A stretch of DNA of 49,811 bases, from positions 1-49,811 of the forward strand of contig NZ_JAAABJ010000372.1 in assembly GCF_009904105.1 (NCBI RefSeq), in the 5' to 3' direction. The notes beneath the pieces were generated by a model, which was not told the origin of the DNA, did no database searches, and saw only the letters and a program-made list of their open reading frames with translations. The translations under genes were made by a program, and so were the position numbers. This DNA comes from Elizabethkingia argenteiflava (lineage in GTDB: Bacteria; Bacteroidota; Bacteroidia; Flavobacteriales; Weeksellaceae). Numbering within the stretch: position 1 is the first letter of the stretch; every line of letters starts with the position of its first letter. Shown here one piece after another: positions 44,635-49,811 of the stretch.

Positions 44635-45297
44635 ATGGAACCTCGTATTCTTTTTACAAAAGAATTGCCTAAAGCATATATCCAGCAAAAATTGGGCGAT
44701 GGTTTCGAGCTTTTTTTTCTGCCTGTGATAGGCTTTAGATCTTCCAGTGAAATAATGGACACCAGAGATTGCCATCATTTTGTTTTTACGAGCATCCAAG
44801 GCGTAAGATCAGTCGAAGGGAAAATTAATTTTCCCGAAAATACGAAATGCTATACGGTAGGTGAAAAAGCCCGAGAAGCCCTAAAGGGTTTAGGCTTATC
44901 TGTTGAAATCACTGCAAAAAATGCCCAGGAACTCTCCTCTAAAATGAAAAACTGTATGAGACCGACGAAAATCATGCATTTCTGCGGCTCAAAAGCATTA
45001 CCTACCCTAAAACAGGAATTAACAGCAGCGGGTTTTGAATGGATAGAGAATGTGGTTTATGAGACTATTTTACTCTACCCAGAATGGCACAAACCCACCG
45101 AAGCCCTGGTGTTTTTCAGCCCTTCGGGAGTAGAGAGTTTTTTGAAAAAAAATAAAATAAACCACCAAAGACTCTTCGCTATTGGAGAAACCACCGCAAA
45201 ATTTTTACGAAATTTATCCTCCAATAAAGTAATAACCAGTAAAAAAGAAACTTTAGAAGACCTTCTTCAGGTCATAAAAGACAATTATAATGATTAA
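44635..45297 (+). CDS. hemD: Uroporphyrinogen-III synthase
   Basis: Closes hydroxymethylbilane to uroporphyrinogen III. HemD proteins vary greatly in sequence, and this 220-residue one is recognised from its two-lobe pattern: [13 protein letters not shown] in lobe one, the hinge [15 protein letters not shown], the second-lobe [21 protein letters not shown] and [14 protein letters not shown] followed by [12 protein letters not shown]. The position directly after hemC (3 bases) and overlapping hemE by 8 bases supports the call. Confidence 0.9.
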   Translation: MEPRILFTKELPKAYIQQKLGDGFELFFLPVIGFRSSSEIMDTRDCHHFVFTSIQGVRSVEGKINFPENTKCYTVGEKAREALKGLGLSVEITAKNAQELSSKMKNCMRPTKIMHFCGSKALPTLKQELTAAGFEWIENVVYETILLYPEWHKPTEALVFFSPSGVESFLKKNKINHQRLFAIGETTAKFLRNLSSNKVITSKKETLEDLLQVIKDNYND

Positions 45298-46315
45298 AAA
45301 CGATTTATATTTAAGAGCCCTAAAGGGAGAGACCGTAGAGCGACCTCCGGTATGGATGATGAGGCAAGCAGGTAGATATCTTCCTGAGTTTATAGCGCTC
45401 CGCAATAAATACGATTTCTTTACCCGTTGTCAGACACCCGAACTCGCAGCAGAAATCACCATGCAACCGATCAGAAGGTTTCCTTTAGATGCCGCTATTT
45501 TATTTTCGGATATCCTGGTGATCCCTCAGGCTATGGGAATAGATTTTAAAATGAAAGAGGGGATAGGCCCGTGGTTAGATGAACCTATCCGGACACCTGA
45601 GGCTGTGGAGAAAATTCAAGTACCTGAGGTAAACGACAAGCTAAACTATGTTTTTGAAGCGATTACTTTAACCTTGGAACAACTTAATCATGAAATTCCA
45701 CTCATTGGTTTTGCTGGCAGCCCTTGGACTATTTTGTGCTATTGCGTGGAAGGAAAAGGCAGTAAATCTTTTGATATGGCAAAGTCATTTTGTTTCCAAC
45801 ATCCTTCGGCAGCACATCTTTTACTACAAAAAATTACTGATACTACGATTGCTTATTTAAAAAGGAAAGTCGAAAAAGGTGTCTCTGCTGTTCAGATTTT
45901 CGACTCTTGGGGAGGGATGCTTTCGCCTGCAGACTATAGTGTATTTTCATGGCAGTATATCCAACAGATTGTAGAGGCCTTGCGCCCCATCACGGAAGTC
46001 ATTGTTTTTGCAAAAGGCTGTTGGTACGCCTTAGAAGAAATGTCTCATTCTAAAGCTTCAGCTCTCGGAGTGGATTGGACTGTTACGCCTGAAATCGCAC
46101 GAAAACTAACCGGAAACAAAATCACGTTACAAGGGAATTTCGATCCTGCAAGATTACACTCTTCACCAAAAATCATTCGAAACATGGTTGACGACATGAT
46201 TCGCCGTTTCGGCAAAGATCGCTATATCGCCAATTTAGGGCACGGTATCCTGCCTAATATTCCCTTAGAAAATGCTGAAGCCTTTATTAAGGCAGTAGTA
46301 GAGTGGAAGGCCTAA
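45290..46315 (+). CDS. hemE: Uroporphyrinogen decarboxylase
   Basis: Decarboxylates uroporphyrinogen III to coproporphyrinogen III. The 341-residue protein has the signature N-terminal [16 protein letters not shown], the [13 protein letters not shown] segment with the catalytic Asp, the [20 protein letters not shown] motif and the C-terminal [19 protein letters not shown]. It is the last gene of the hemACDE operon. The later steps (hemN, hemG/hemH) are not in the window. Confidence 0.96.
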   Translation: MIKNDLYLRALKGETVERPPVWMMRQAGRYLPEFIALRNKYDFFTRCQTPELAAEITMQPIRRFPLDAAILFSDILVIPQAMGIDFKMKEGIGPWLDEPIRTPEAVEKIQVPEVNDKLNYVFEAITLTLEQLNHEIPLIGFAGSPWTILCYCVEGKGSKSFDMAKSFCFQHPSAAHLLLQKITDTTIAYLKRKVEKGVSAVQIFDSWGGMLSPADYSVFSWQYIQQIVEALRPITEVIVFAKGCWYALEEMSHSKASALGVDWTVTPEIARKLTGNKITLQGNFDPARLHSSPKIIRNMVDDMIRRFGKDRYIANLGHGILPNIPLENAEAFIKAVVEWKA

Positions 46316-46386
46316 AATAGTTTTTCCCATTGTAAAGATTTGATGATTTCAATGGAAAGGCTTTCTTCGAAAAGGCTAAGTTATCG

Positions 46387-46394
46387 TAACTTTG
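46387..46394 (+). promoter_or_regulatory. -7 promoter element for mnmA
   Basis: TAACTTTG ends 16 bases before the mnmA ATG. The upstream TTG is not clear. Confidence 0.55.
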
Positions 46395-46410
46395 CAAAAA
46401 TTTTTCTCAG

Positions 46411-47595
46411 ATGAAGATTGTAGTGGGATTATCCGGAGGCGTAGACTCCAGTGTAGCGGCCTATTTGCTACAGCAACAAGGACATGAAGTGGTGGGGCTT
46501 TTTATGCGTAACTGGAACGATGCTTCGGTAACCCTAGAGGATGAATGTCCCTGGATAGAGGATAGTAATGACGCCCTGATGGTAGCACAAAAGTTAGGCA
46601 TACCTTTTCAGGTCATCGACATGAGCGAACTTTATAAGAAACGTATTGTCGACTACATGTTTTCGGAATACGAGAAAGGGCGTACCCCCAATCCTGATAT
46701 TTTGTGTAATCGAGAGGTAAAATTTGAAGCTTTTATGGATATCGCCCTTTCCCTTGGCGCGGATAAGGTTGCCACAGGCCATTATGCACAAATAGACTCT
46801 ATAGATAAAGGAGGGGAGACTATTTATCGCCTGTTAGCCGGAAAAGACCAGAATAAAGACCAATCTTATTTTTTATGCCAACTCAGCCAAGAGCAACTCT
46901 CAAAAGCCTTATTCCCTATAGGACACCTCACAAAACCTCAGGTACGCGAAATTGCGAAAGAAATAGGTTTGGTCACTGCCGATAAAAAAGATTCCCAAGG
47001 ACTTTGTTTTATTGGCAAAGTAAGTTTACCCGAATTTTTAAAGCAACAGCTTCAACCTAAAGAAGGCGATATCGTAGAAATATTCAGAAATTTTTCGGGT
47101 TTTCAACAAAACCTTCCCTCCTTTAGCTCAAAACAAGAAGAGCTAGAATTTCTGTCCTCCGAAATAAAATACCGCAAAGAAGAGGGTAAGGTTATAGGTA
47201 AACACCAAGGAGCACAGTATTATACCATAGGGCAAAGCAAAGGGCTGGGGATCGGCGGTCATAAAGAATCTTGTTTTGTCATCTCTCGAGATATGGAACG
47301 CAATATCTTATACGTAGGGGAGGGGCATTCTTTTCCTGGTCTGTATAGAAGTGTCTTAAGAATTCATCCTGATGAGGTACATTGGGTAAGGCCAGATCTA
47401 AGCTTGAAAAAAGGAGAGAGTCGCGAGGTGATGGCCAGAATACGCTATAGACAAGCCCTGCAAAAAGCTAGAATATACAGATTTGAGGAGGCTTTTTACA
47501 TAGATTTTGATCAGCCTCAATCCGCTATTGCTGCTGGACAATTTGCTGCATGGTATGACGGAGAAGAAACCCTAGGAAGTGGGGTTATTTCCTAA
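46411..47595 (+). CDS. mnmA: tRNA-specific 2-thiouridylase MnmA
   Basis: Adds sulfur to C2 of U34 in tRNA for Lys, Glu and Gln. The 394-residue protein has the PP-loop [17 protein letters not shown] near the start, the catalytic Cys in [12 protein letters not shown], the [13 protein letters not shown] segment and the second Cys in [10 protein letters not shown]; both are needed for sulfur transfer. The C-terminal beta-barrel domain holds KYYTIGQ-like ([15 protein letters not shown]). A charged insertion (about residues 213-265) follows the catalytic part, as in other Bacteroidota members. The start is set by the promoter 16 bases upstream. Confidence 0.96.
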   Translation: MKIVVGLSGGVDSSVAAYLLQQQGHEVVGLFMRNWNDASVTLEDECPWIEDSNDALMVAQKLGIPFQVIDMSELYKKRIVDYMFSEYEKGRTPNPDILCNREVKFEAFMDIALSLGADKVATGHYAQIDSIDKGGETIYRLLAGKDQNKDQSYFLCQLSQEQLSKALFPIGHLTKPQVREIAKEIGLVTADKKDSQGLCFIGKVSLPEFLKQQLQPKEGDIVEIFRNFSGFQQNLPSFSSKQEELEFLSSEIKYRKEEGKVIGKHQGAQYYTIGQSKGLGIGGHKESCFVISRDMERNILYVGEGHSFPGLYRSVLRIHPDEVHWVRPDLSLKKGESREVMARIRYRQALQKARIYRFEEAFYIDFDQPQSAIAAGQFAAWYDGEETLGSGVIS

Positions 47596-47790
47596 CAAAG
47601 TAAGGATCAACTGGAGGATTTTAATATGCCGAAATTTTAAAAATAGTTTATTTCAGGTCTTTTAACAAGAATAGACACGGCGTTTTGTTAAAAAACAACC
47701 CCTTGCTCTATTCTTTCAAGTCATTTATAGTATGGATTTCCACCACTAACAAACTATATATTAGGGATTAATAAAATTTTAAAAATAAAT
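47596..47790. other. Intergenic stretch with overlapping inverted repeats after mnmA
   Basis: No gene. Two overlapping inverted repeats, TTTTAACAA (47660-47668) with TTGTTAAAA (47685-47693), and AAGAATAG (47667-47674) with CTATTCTT (47708-47715), share bases and so cannot both fold fully. Neither has a following T-run, so a termination role for mnmA is unclear. Confidence 0.35.
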
Positions 47791-47822
47791 TTGGAAGTTA
47801 TACTATGAATATCGTAAATTTG
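47791..47822 (+). promoter_or_regulatory. Consensus promoter with no gene downstream
   Basis: TTG (47791-47793), 21 bases, then TAAATTTG (47815-47822) fits the consensus as well as the tRNA-operon promoter at 49109, and both have the sequence TTTGGAAGT at the -33 side. The nearest gene downstream (aat) is on the other strand, so the promoter must serve an RNA of its own. Confidence 0.6.
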
Positions 47823-47827
47823 TAGCC

Positions 47828-47890
47828 TTTCATTTTTACTTTTTATTAGATTTATTTCAAACTGCAGCGAATTTCGCTAGCAGTTTTTTT
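47828..47890 (+). ncRNA. Candidate small RNA of about 60-65 nucleotides
   Basis: The stretch lies between a strong promoter and a terminator with no start codon or reading frame. The 5' half is pyrimidine- and A-rich and unstructured (TTTCATTTTTACTTTTTATT); the 3' half is the terminator hairpin. Size and layout are those of a minimal trans-acting sRNA, but the first nucleotide is only estimated (about 6 bases after the -7 element). It matches no RNA family I know. Alternatively it is a leftover promoter with only a terminator for mnmA or aat. Confidence 0.4.
47859..47890 (+). terminator. Terminator of the candidate small RNA
   Basis: AAACTGC-AGCGA (47859-47870), loop ATT, TCGCT (47874-47878), one bulged A, then GCAGTTT (47880-47886) with a T-run to 47890: a 12-bp stem with a single bulge. 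It is 30 bases from the end of aat and its A-rich side may also act on the minus strand. Confidence 0.8.
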
Positions 47891-47918
47891 GTTTTAGCCA
47901 GGAAAAAACATGCTTGAT

Positions 47919-48554
47919 TTATTGTAAAAAGCTTAAATACTCCAATTTATTAATCATTCTGGCACCTAAACTCTGCAAATGCTCCGTATAGACCTGACAG
48001 TCTATTACCCTATATTGATACTGGTATTTATGTACAAAATAAATAAAGCCGGCTTTAGAAGCATTACTCACCTTGGCAAACATACTTTCTCCACAAAAAA
48101 CACTGCCCATATCAAGACCATAAAAACCACCTACGAGCTTACCTTCTCTCCACACTTCTACACTTTTGGCTTTTCCCAATCTATGCAGCCTTATATAGGC
48201 CTGCTCCATTTCGGAGGTAATCCAGGTCCCCTCCTGATGCTCTCTATAAATATTTTTACAATGCCGGATAACCTCTTCAAAACACTGATTCTCGGTAAAG
48301 GAAAAAATCCCATCTTTAAAAACCTTACGCATAGATTTGGAAACTTTTATTTCCGAGGGAAACAACACAAAGCGTGGGTCGGGGCACCACCAAAGTATTT
48401 CCTGCCCCGGATTAAACCATGGGAAAATTCCCTGCTGATAAGCAAACCAAATTCTTTCCACAGAGAGATCTCCTCCATAGGCTATAAGACCATCTTGGGG
48501 GTGATACAAGCTCGGATCGGGAAAAGATATTTCATTAGGATTAAGCGGATACAT
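47919..48554 (-). CDS. aat: Leucyl/phenylalanyl-tRNA-protein transferase
   Basis: The N-end-rule enzyme that adds Leu or Phe to proteins with N-terminal Arg or Lys, marking them for ClpS/ClpAP degradation. The 211-residue protein shows the conserved FPDPSLYHPQDGLIAYGGDLS start, GIFPWFNPGQEILWWCPDPR, the FYGLDMGSVFCGESMF core and the C-terminal EHLQSLGARMI. Its ATG lies 11 bases past a terminator stem of the upstream gene; a near -7 sequence, TATTTTG (one T short), lies in between. No clpS or clpA is seen here. Confidence 0.94.
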   Translation of the reverse strand: MYPLNPNEISFPDPSLYHPQDGLIAYGGDLSVERIWFAYQQGIFPWFNPGQEILWWCPDPRFVLFPSEIKVSKSMRKVFKDGIFSFTENQCFEEVIRHCKNIYREHQEGTWITSEMEQAYIRLHRLGKAKSVEVWREGKLVGGFYGLDMGSVFCGESMFAKVSNASKAGFIYFVHKYQYQYRVIDCQVYTEHLQSLGARMINKLEYLSFLQ

Positions 48555-48564
48555 TGCAAAATAA

Positions 48565-48591
48565 AAATCCTACTTTAGCTGGGTAGGATTT
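48565..48591 (-). terminator. Terminator after the DUF3127 gene, abutting aat
   Basis: On the minus strand a 9-bp stem (AAATCCTAC / GTAGGATTT, 48591-48583 with 48573-48565) and 9-base loop are followed by TTTTTATTTTG. The aat ATG begins 11 bases beyond the stem. Confidence 0.85.
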
Positions 48592-48615
48592 GTAAGGTTT
48601 TATAAAGTTCTTAAA

Positions 48616-48999
48616 TTAGAATGGTAAATCATCATCGTCATCATCACCAAATACATTGGTATCCTGACTTGCCGTAGACTGGTTCGACTGAAGTGGAGTA
48701 GCCTGGGTAGGCTCATTAAAATTTTGAGTTACCTTTTCCATTCTCCATCCGGTAATCGAGTTAAAATATTTTATTTGCCCATCCGGAGCCTGCCATTCTC
48801 TACCTCTAATGTTAATCCCAATCTTCACCTGCTCACCCTCTGAAATAGTATTGAGCAAATCTATTTTATCTGATAAAAATTCAATACTAATAGGCTGTGG
48901 GTACTGCTCCTGCGTCAAAAGAATAAGCTCTCTTTTCTGAAAACCACTGCTAAAAGTCTGAACATCAAATATTTTTTTCACTGTACCTATTAACTCCAT
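48616..48999 (-). CDS. DUF3127 protein with an SSB-like acidic C-terminal tip
   Basis: A 127-residue protein of the Bacteroidota family DUF3127, probably an OB-fold-like beta barrel: MELIGTVKKIFDVQTFSSGFQKRELIL, SIEFLSDKIDLLN, EQVKIGINIRGREWQAPDG and the conserved NSITGWRMEKV. A Gln/Thr/Ser-rich linker (about residues 92-113) leads to the terminus VFGDDDDDDLPF. This is the same design as bacterial single-stranded DNA-binding protein: OB fold, disordered linker and an acidic tip ending in D-(I/L)-P-F, which recruits repair and replication proteins. DNA or partner binding is inferred from this likeness; the family has no proven function. Confidence 0.85.
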   Translation of the reverse strand: MELIGTVKKIFDVQTFSSGFQKRELILLTQEQYPQPISIEFLSDKIDLLNTISEGEQVKIGINIRGREWQAPDGQIKYFNSITGWRMEKVTQNFNEPTQATPLQSNQSTASQDTNVFGDDDDDDLPF

Positions 49000-49108
49000 T
49001 TCGATATTTTTTACGGTTGTAAAGGTAATAAAATTGCAGTGAAGCAGAAGGAGGTCGAAACAGGTTTTTATGGGTTTTAGTAAAAAATAAAATTTTAGAA
49101 AAAATCAT

Positions 49109-49140
49109 TTGGAAGTAAGAACAAAAAGTCTATATATTTG
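49109..49140 (+). promoter_or_regulatory. Promoter of the tRNA operon
   Basis: TTG (49109-49111), 21 bases, then TATATTTG (49133-49140), an excellent match to TTG-N17-23-TAnnTTTG. The first tRNA begins 37 bases after the element. Confidence 0.75.
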
Positions 49141-49176
49141 CAATCACAAAAAAGAAGAGACGTTCTTTAAAGATAT

Positions 49177-49258
49177 GCGGATGTGGTGTAATTGGTAGCC
49201 ACGCCAGACTTAGGATCTGGTGCCGAGAGGCGTGGGGGTTCGAGTCCCTTCATCCGCA
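49177..49258 (+). tRNA. tRNA-Leu (anticodon TAG)
   Basis: The acceptor stem GCGGATG (49177-49183) pairs with CATCCGC (49251-49257), with discriminator A. The anticodon arm is CCAGA-CTTAGGA-TCTGG, giving anticodon TAG, which reads CUN leucine codons. A long variable arm (TGCCGAGAGGCG) and the T-loop GGTTCGAGTCC fit a class II tRNA. The 3' CCA is not fully encoded. Confidence 0.96.
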
Positions 49259-49263
49259 CAATT

Positions 49264-49336
49264 GCGAAAATAGCTCAGTTGGTAGAGCACAACCTTGCCA
49301 AGGTTGGGGTCGCGGGTTCGAATCCCGTTTTTCGCT
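49264..49336 (+). tRNA. tRNA-Gly (anticodon GCC)
   Basis: The acceptor stem GCGAAAA pairs with TTTTCGC. D arm AGCTCAGTTGGTAGAGCA, anticodon stem CAACC/GGTTG around TTGCCAA, giving anticodon GCC, and T arm CGGGTTCGAATCCCG are all standard. Length 73, discriminator T, CCA not encoded. It is 5 bases after tRNA-Leu(TAG). Confidence 0.97.
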
Positions 49337-49345
49337 CTAGTCTAC

Positions 49346-49429
49346 ACCCTGGTGGTGGAATTGGTAGACACGCAGGACTTAAAATCCTGTGCCCATTTGG
49401 GCGTACGGGTTCAAGTCCCGTCTGGGGTA
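49346..49429 (+). tRNA. tRNA-Leu (anticodon TAA)
   Basis: The acceptor stem ACCCTGG pairs with CTGGGGT (two G-T pairs). The anticodon arm is CAGGA-CTTAAAA-TCCTG, giving anticodon TAA (UUA/UUG leucine). A class II variable arm (TGCCCATTTGGGCG) and T arm ACGGGTTCAAGTCCCGT are present. It follows tRNA-Gly by 9 bases; CCA is not encoded. Confidence 0.95.
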
Positions 49430-49432
49430 CAT

Positions 49433-49470
49433 AAACCCTCTGTAACTTCGGTTAACAGAGGGTTTTTTAT
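49433..49470 (+). terminator. Terminator of the tRNA operon
   Basis: An 11-bp stem (AAACCCTCTGT, 49433-49443, with ACAGAGGGTTT, 49455-49465) continues into AAC/GTT around a TTCG tetraloop, with one bulged A, and is followed by TTTTTTATTTTT. Confidence 0.93.
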
Positions 49471-49652
49471 TTTTAGGGGGAACGAAAGAGGCTATTGTTT
49501 TATCCATATAATTAGTTTCTACTAAATATTTCCGTAATTCTCATATCAAGAAATTTTTACAGCATTATCTGAAAAATTTAAACACTACTCCCGTAAAAGA
49601 CAGATAATTTATTTTTGAATTAACCTTAAATTATTTATATATATTTAGAATG

Positions 49653-49674
49653 TAAATTTGAATGTCTAAATTTG
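49653..49674 (+). promoter_or_regulatory. Two tandem -7 elements before the gene at the right edge
   Basis: TAAATTTG occurs at 49653-49660 and again at 49667-49674, 14 bases apart. Both fit TAnnTTTG; no TTG lies at the usual distance upstream of either. The nearer one ends 23 bases before the ATG at 49698. Confidence 0.45.
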
Positions 49675-49697
49675 CATTTTAAAGTTATACCAAATAA

Positions 49698-49811
49698 ATG
49701 AACCAAACCCTACTTACCAGATTGTTTAAATCTATCGAAGGCAATAAAGAAGAGCCTTTGGTAAGGATAGCATATTCCATTATTGAGGATGAAAGGAAAA
49801 AGGGGCATACA
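49698..49811 (+). CDS. N-terminus of a gene cut by the window, possibly a AAA-family ATPase
   Basis: The frame is open from ATG 49698 to the window edge (38 codons). It encodes MNQTLLTRLFKSIEGNKEE followed by PLVRIAYSIIEDERKKGHT. The pattern of a short helical N-terminus containing I-I-x-D/E-E-R-x-K-G-H resembles the start of AAA-family ATPases often encoded next to S8 (subtilisin-like) peptidases. I recall this likeness from such proteins but cannot confirm it from 38 residues. The position just past a tRNA operon, a frequent insertion site, makes an accessory gene plausible. Confidence 0.35.
   Translation, partial: MNQTLLTRLFKSIEGNKEEPLVRIAYSIIEDERKKGHT

Noticed and set aside
47660-47715. 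Overlapping inverted repeats after mnmA as a riboswitch or terminator
   Set aside because: No T-run follows and no gene lies downstream on the same strand within range; only the repeats themselves can be supported.
49192-49525. Open frames running through the three tRNA genes
   Set aside because: They coincide with well-folded tRNAs and their terminator; the encoded peptides are low-grade translations of tRNA sequence.
1-49811. CRISPR array, prophage or biosynthetic gene cluster
   Set aside because: No regularly spaced repeats, cas genes, phage structural genes or synthase modules were seen; nearly all genes are housekeeping types.

Overview
The window comes from an AT-rich member of the Bacteroidota, class Flavobacteriia, most likely family Weeksellaceae (the Chryseobacterium / Elizabethkingia / Riemerella relatives). 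The evidence is a gldH gliding lipoprotein gene, a PSP1/RicT-gldH-class A PBP operon, an OmpP1/FadL gene followed by an SGNH lipoprotein, class II aldolase and a sufABCD-x-sufS operon. Promoters repeatedly match the Bacteroidetes -7 element TAnnTTTG, often with TTG about 19-22 bases upstream, and Shine-Dalgarno sequences are almost absent. Genus is inferred from remembered protein resemblance, not from a search.

Layout. 1-359 is the right end of an IS1-family insertion sequence, with transposase C-terminus and terminal repeat; about 650 bases without a gene follow. 1007-2111 holds divergent bcp and nth, then about 930 gene-poor bases. 3043-8805 (minus) is ricT-gldH-PBP1a-selO. 9150-13629 (plus) holds fadL and an SGNH lipoprotein, then prs and rplY. 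After another gene-poor stretch, 14380-20577 (plus) carries a CBS protein, nadK, fba, accD, an uncharacterised membrane-associated protein, an SpmA/SpmB-like protein and a small unknown. 20644-24167 (minus) has a large uncharacterised protein with a nucleoside-phosphorylase-like C-terminus, then glyS. 24306-28183 (plus) has mutL, a rhomboid protease, an EEP-family phosphatase/nuclease and a small lipoprotein. 28332-34098 (minus) is the SUF iron-sulfur operon with an embedded HExxH protein. 34561-42287 is mixed: an ICMT-like gene, an L,D-transpeptidase, msrB, DUF445, M1 peptidase, coaX, a GNAT, tadA and a TonB-C-like protein. 42471-46315 is hemA-hemC-hemD-hemE, followed by mnmA. 47919-48999 has aat and a DUF3127 gene. 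49177-49429 is a Leu-Gly-Leu tRNA operon. At the right edge a gene starts that may encode a AAA-type ATPase.

Functional themes. Much of the window is cofactor and cell-envelope housekeeping: Fe-S assembly, the tetrapyrrole pathway up to uroporphyrinogen decarboxylation, NAD(P) and CoA supply, peptidoglycan synthesis and cross-linking, and translation fidelity (mnmA, tadA, glyS, tRNAs). I do not see a clear new multigene system. The points most worth checking are: a promoter plus terminator with no gene between them (candidate small RNA near 47830-47890); loss of expected metal-ligand residues in three enzymes (Nth Fe-S cysteines, AccD zinc cysteines, MutL endonuclease motifs); an SSB-like acidic tip on the DUF3127 protein; the HExxH protein inside the suf operon; an open frame without a start codon between nadK and fba; and the edge gene beside the tRNA cluster.
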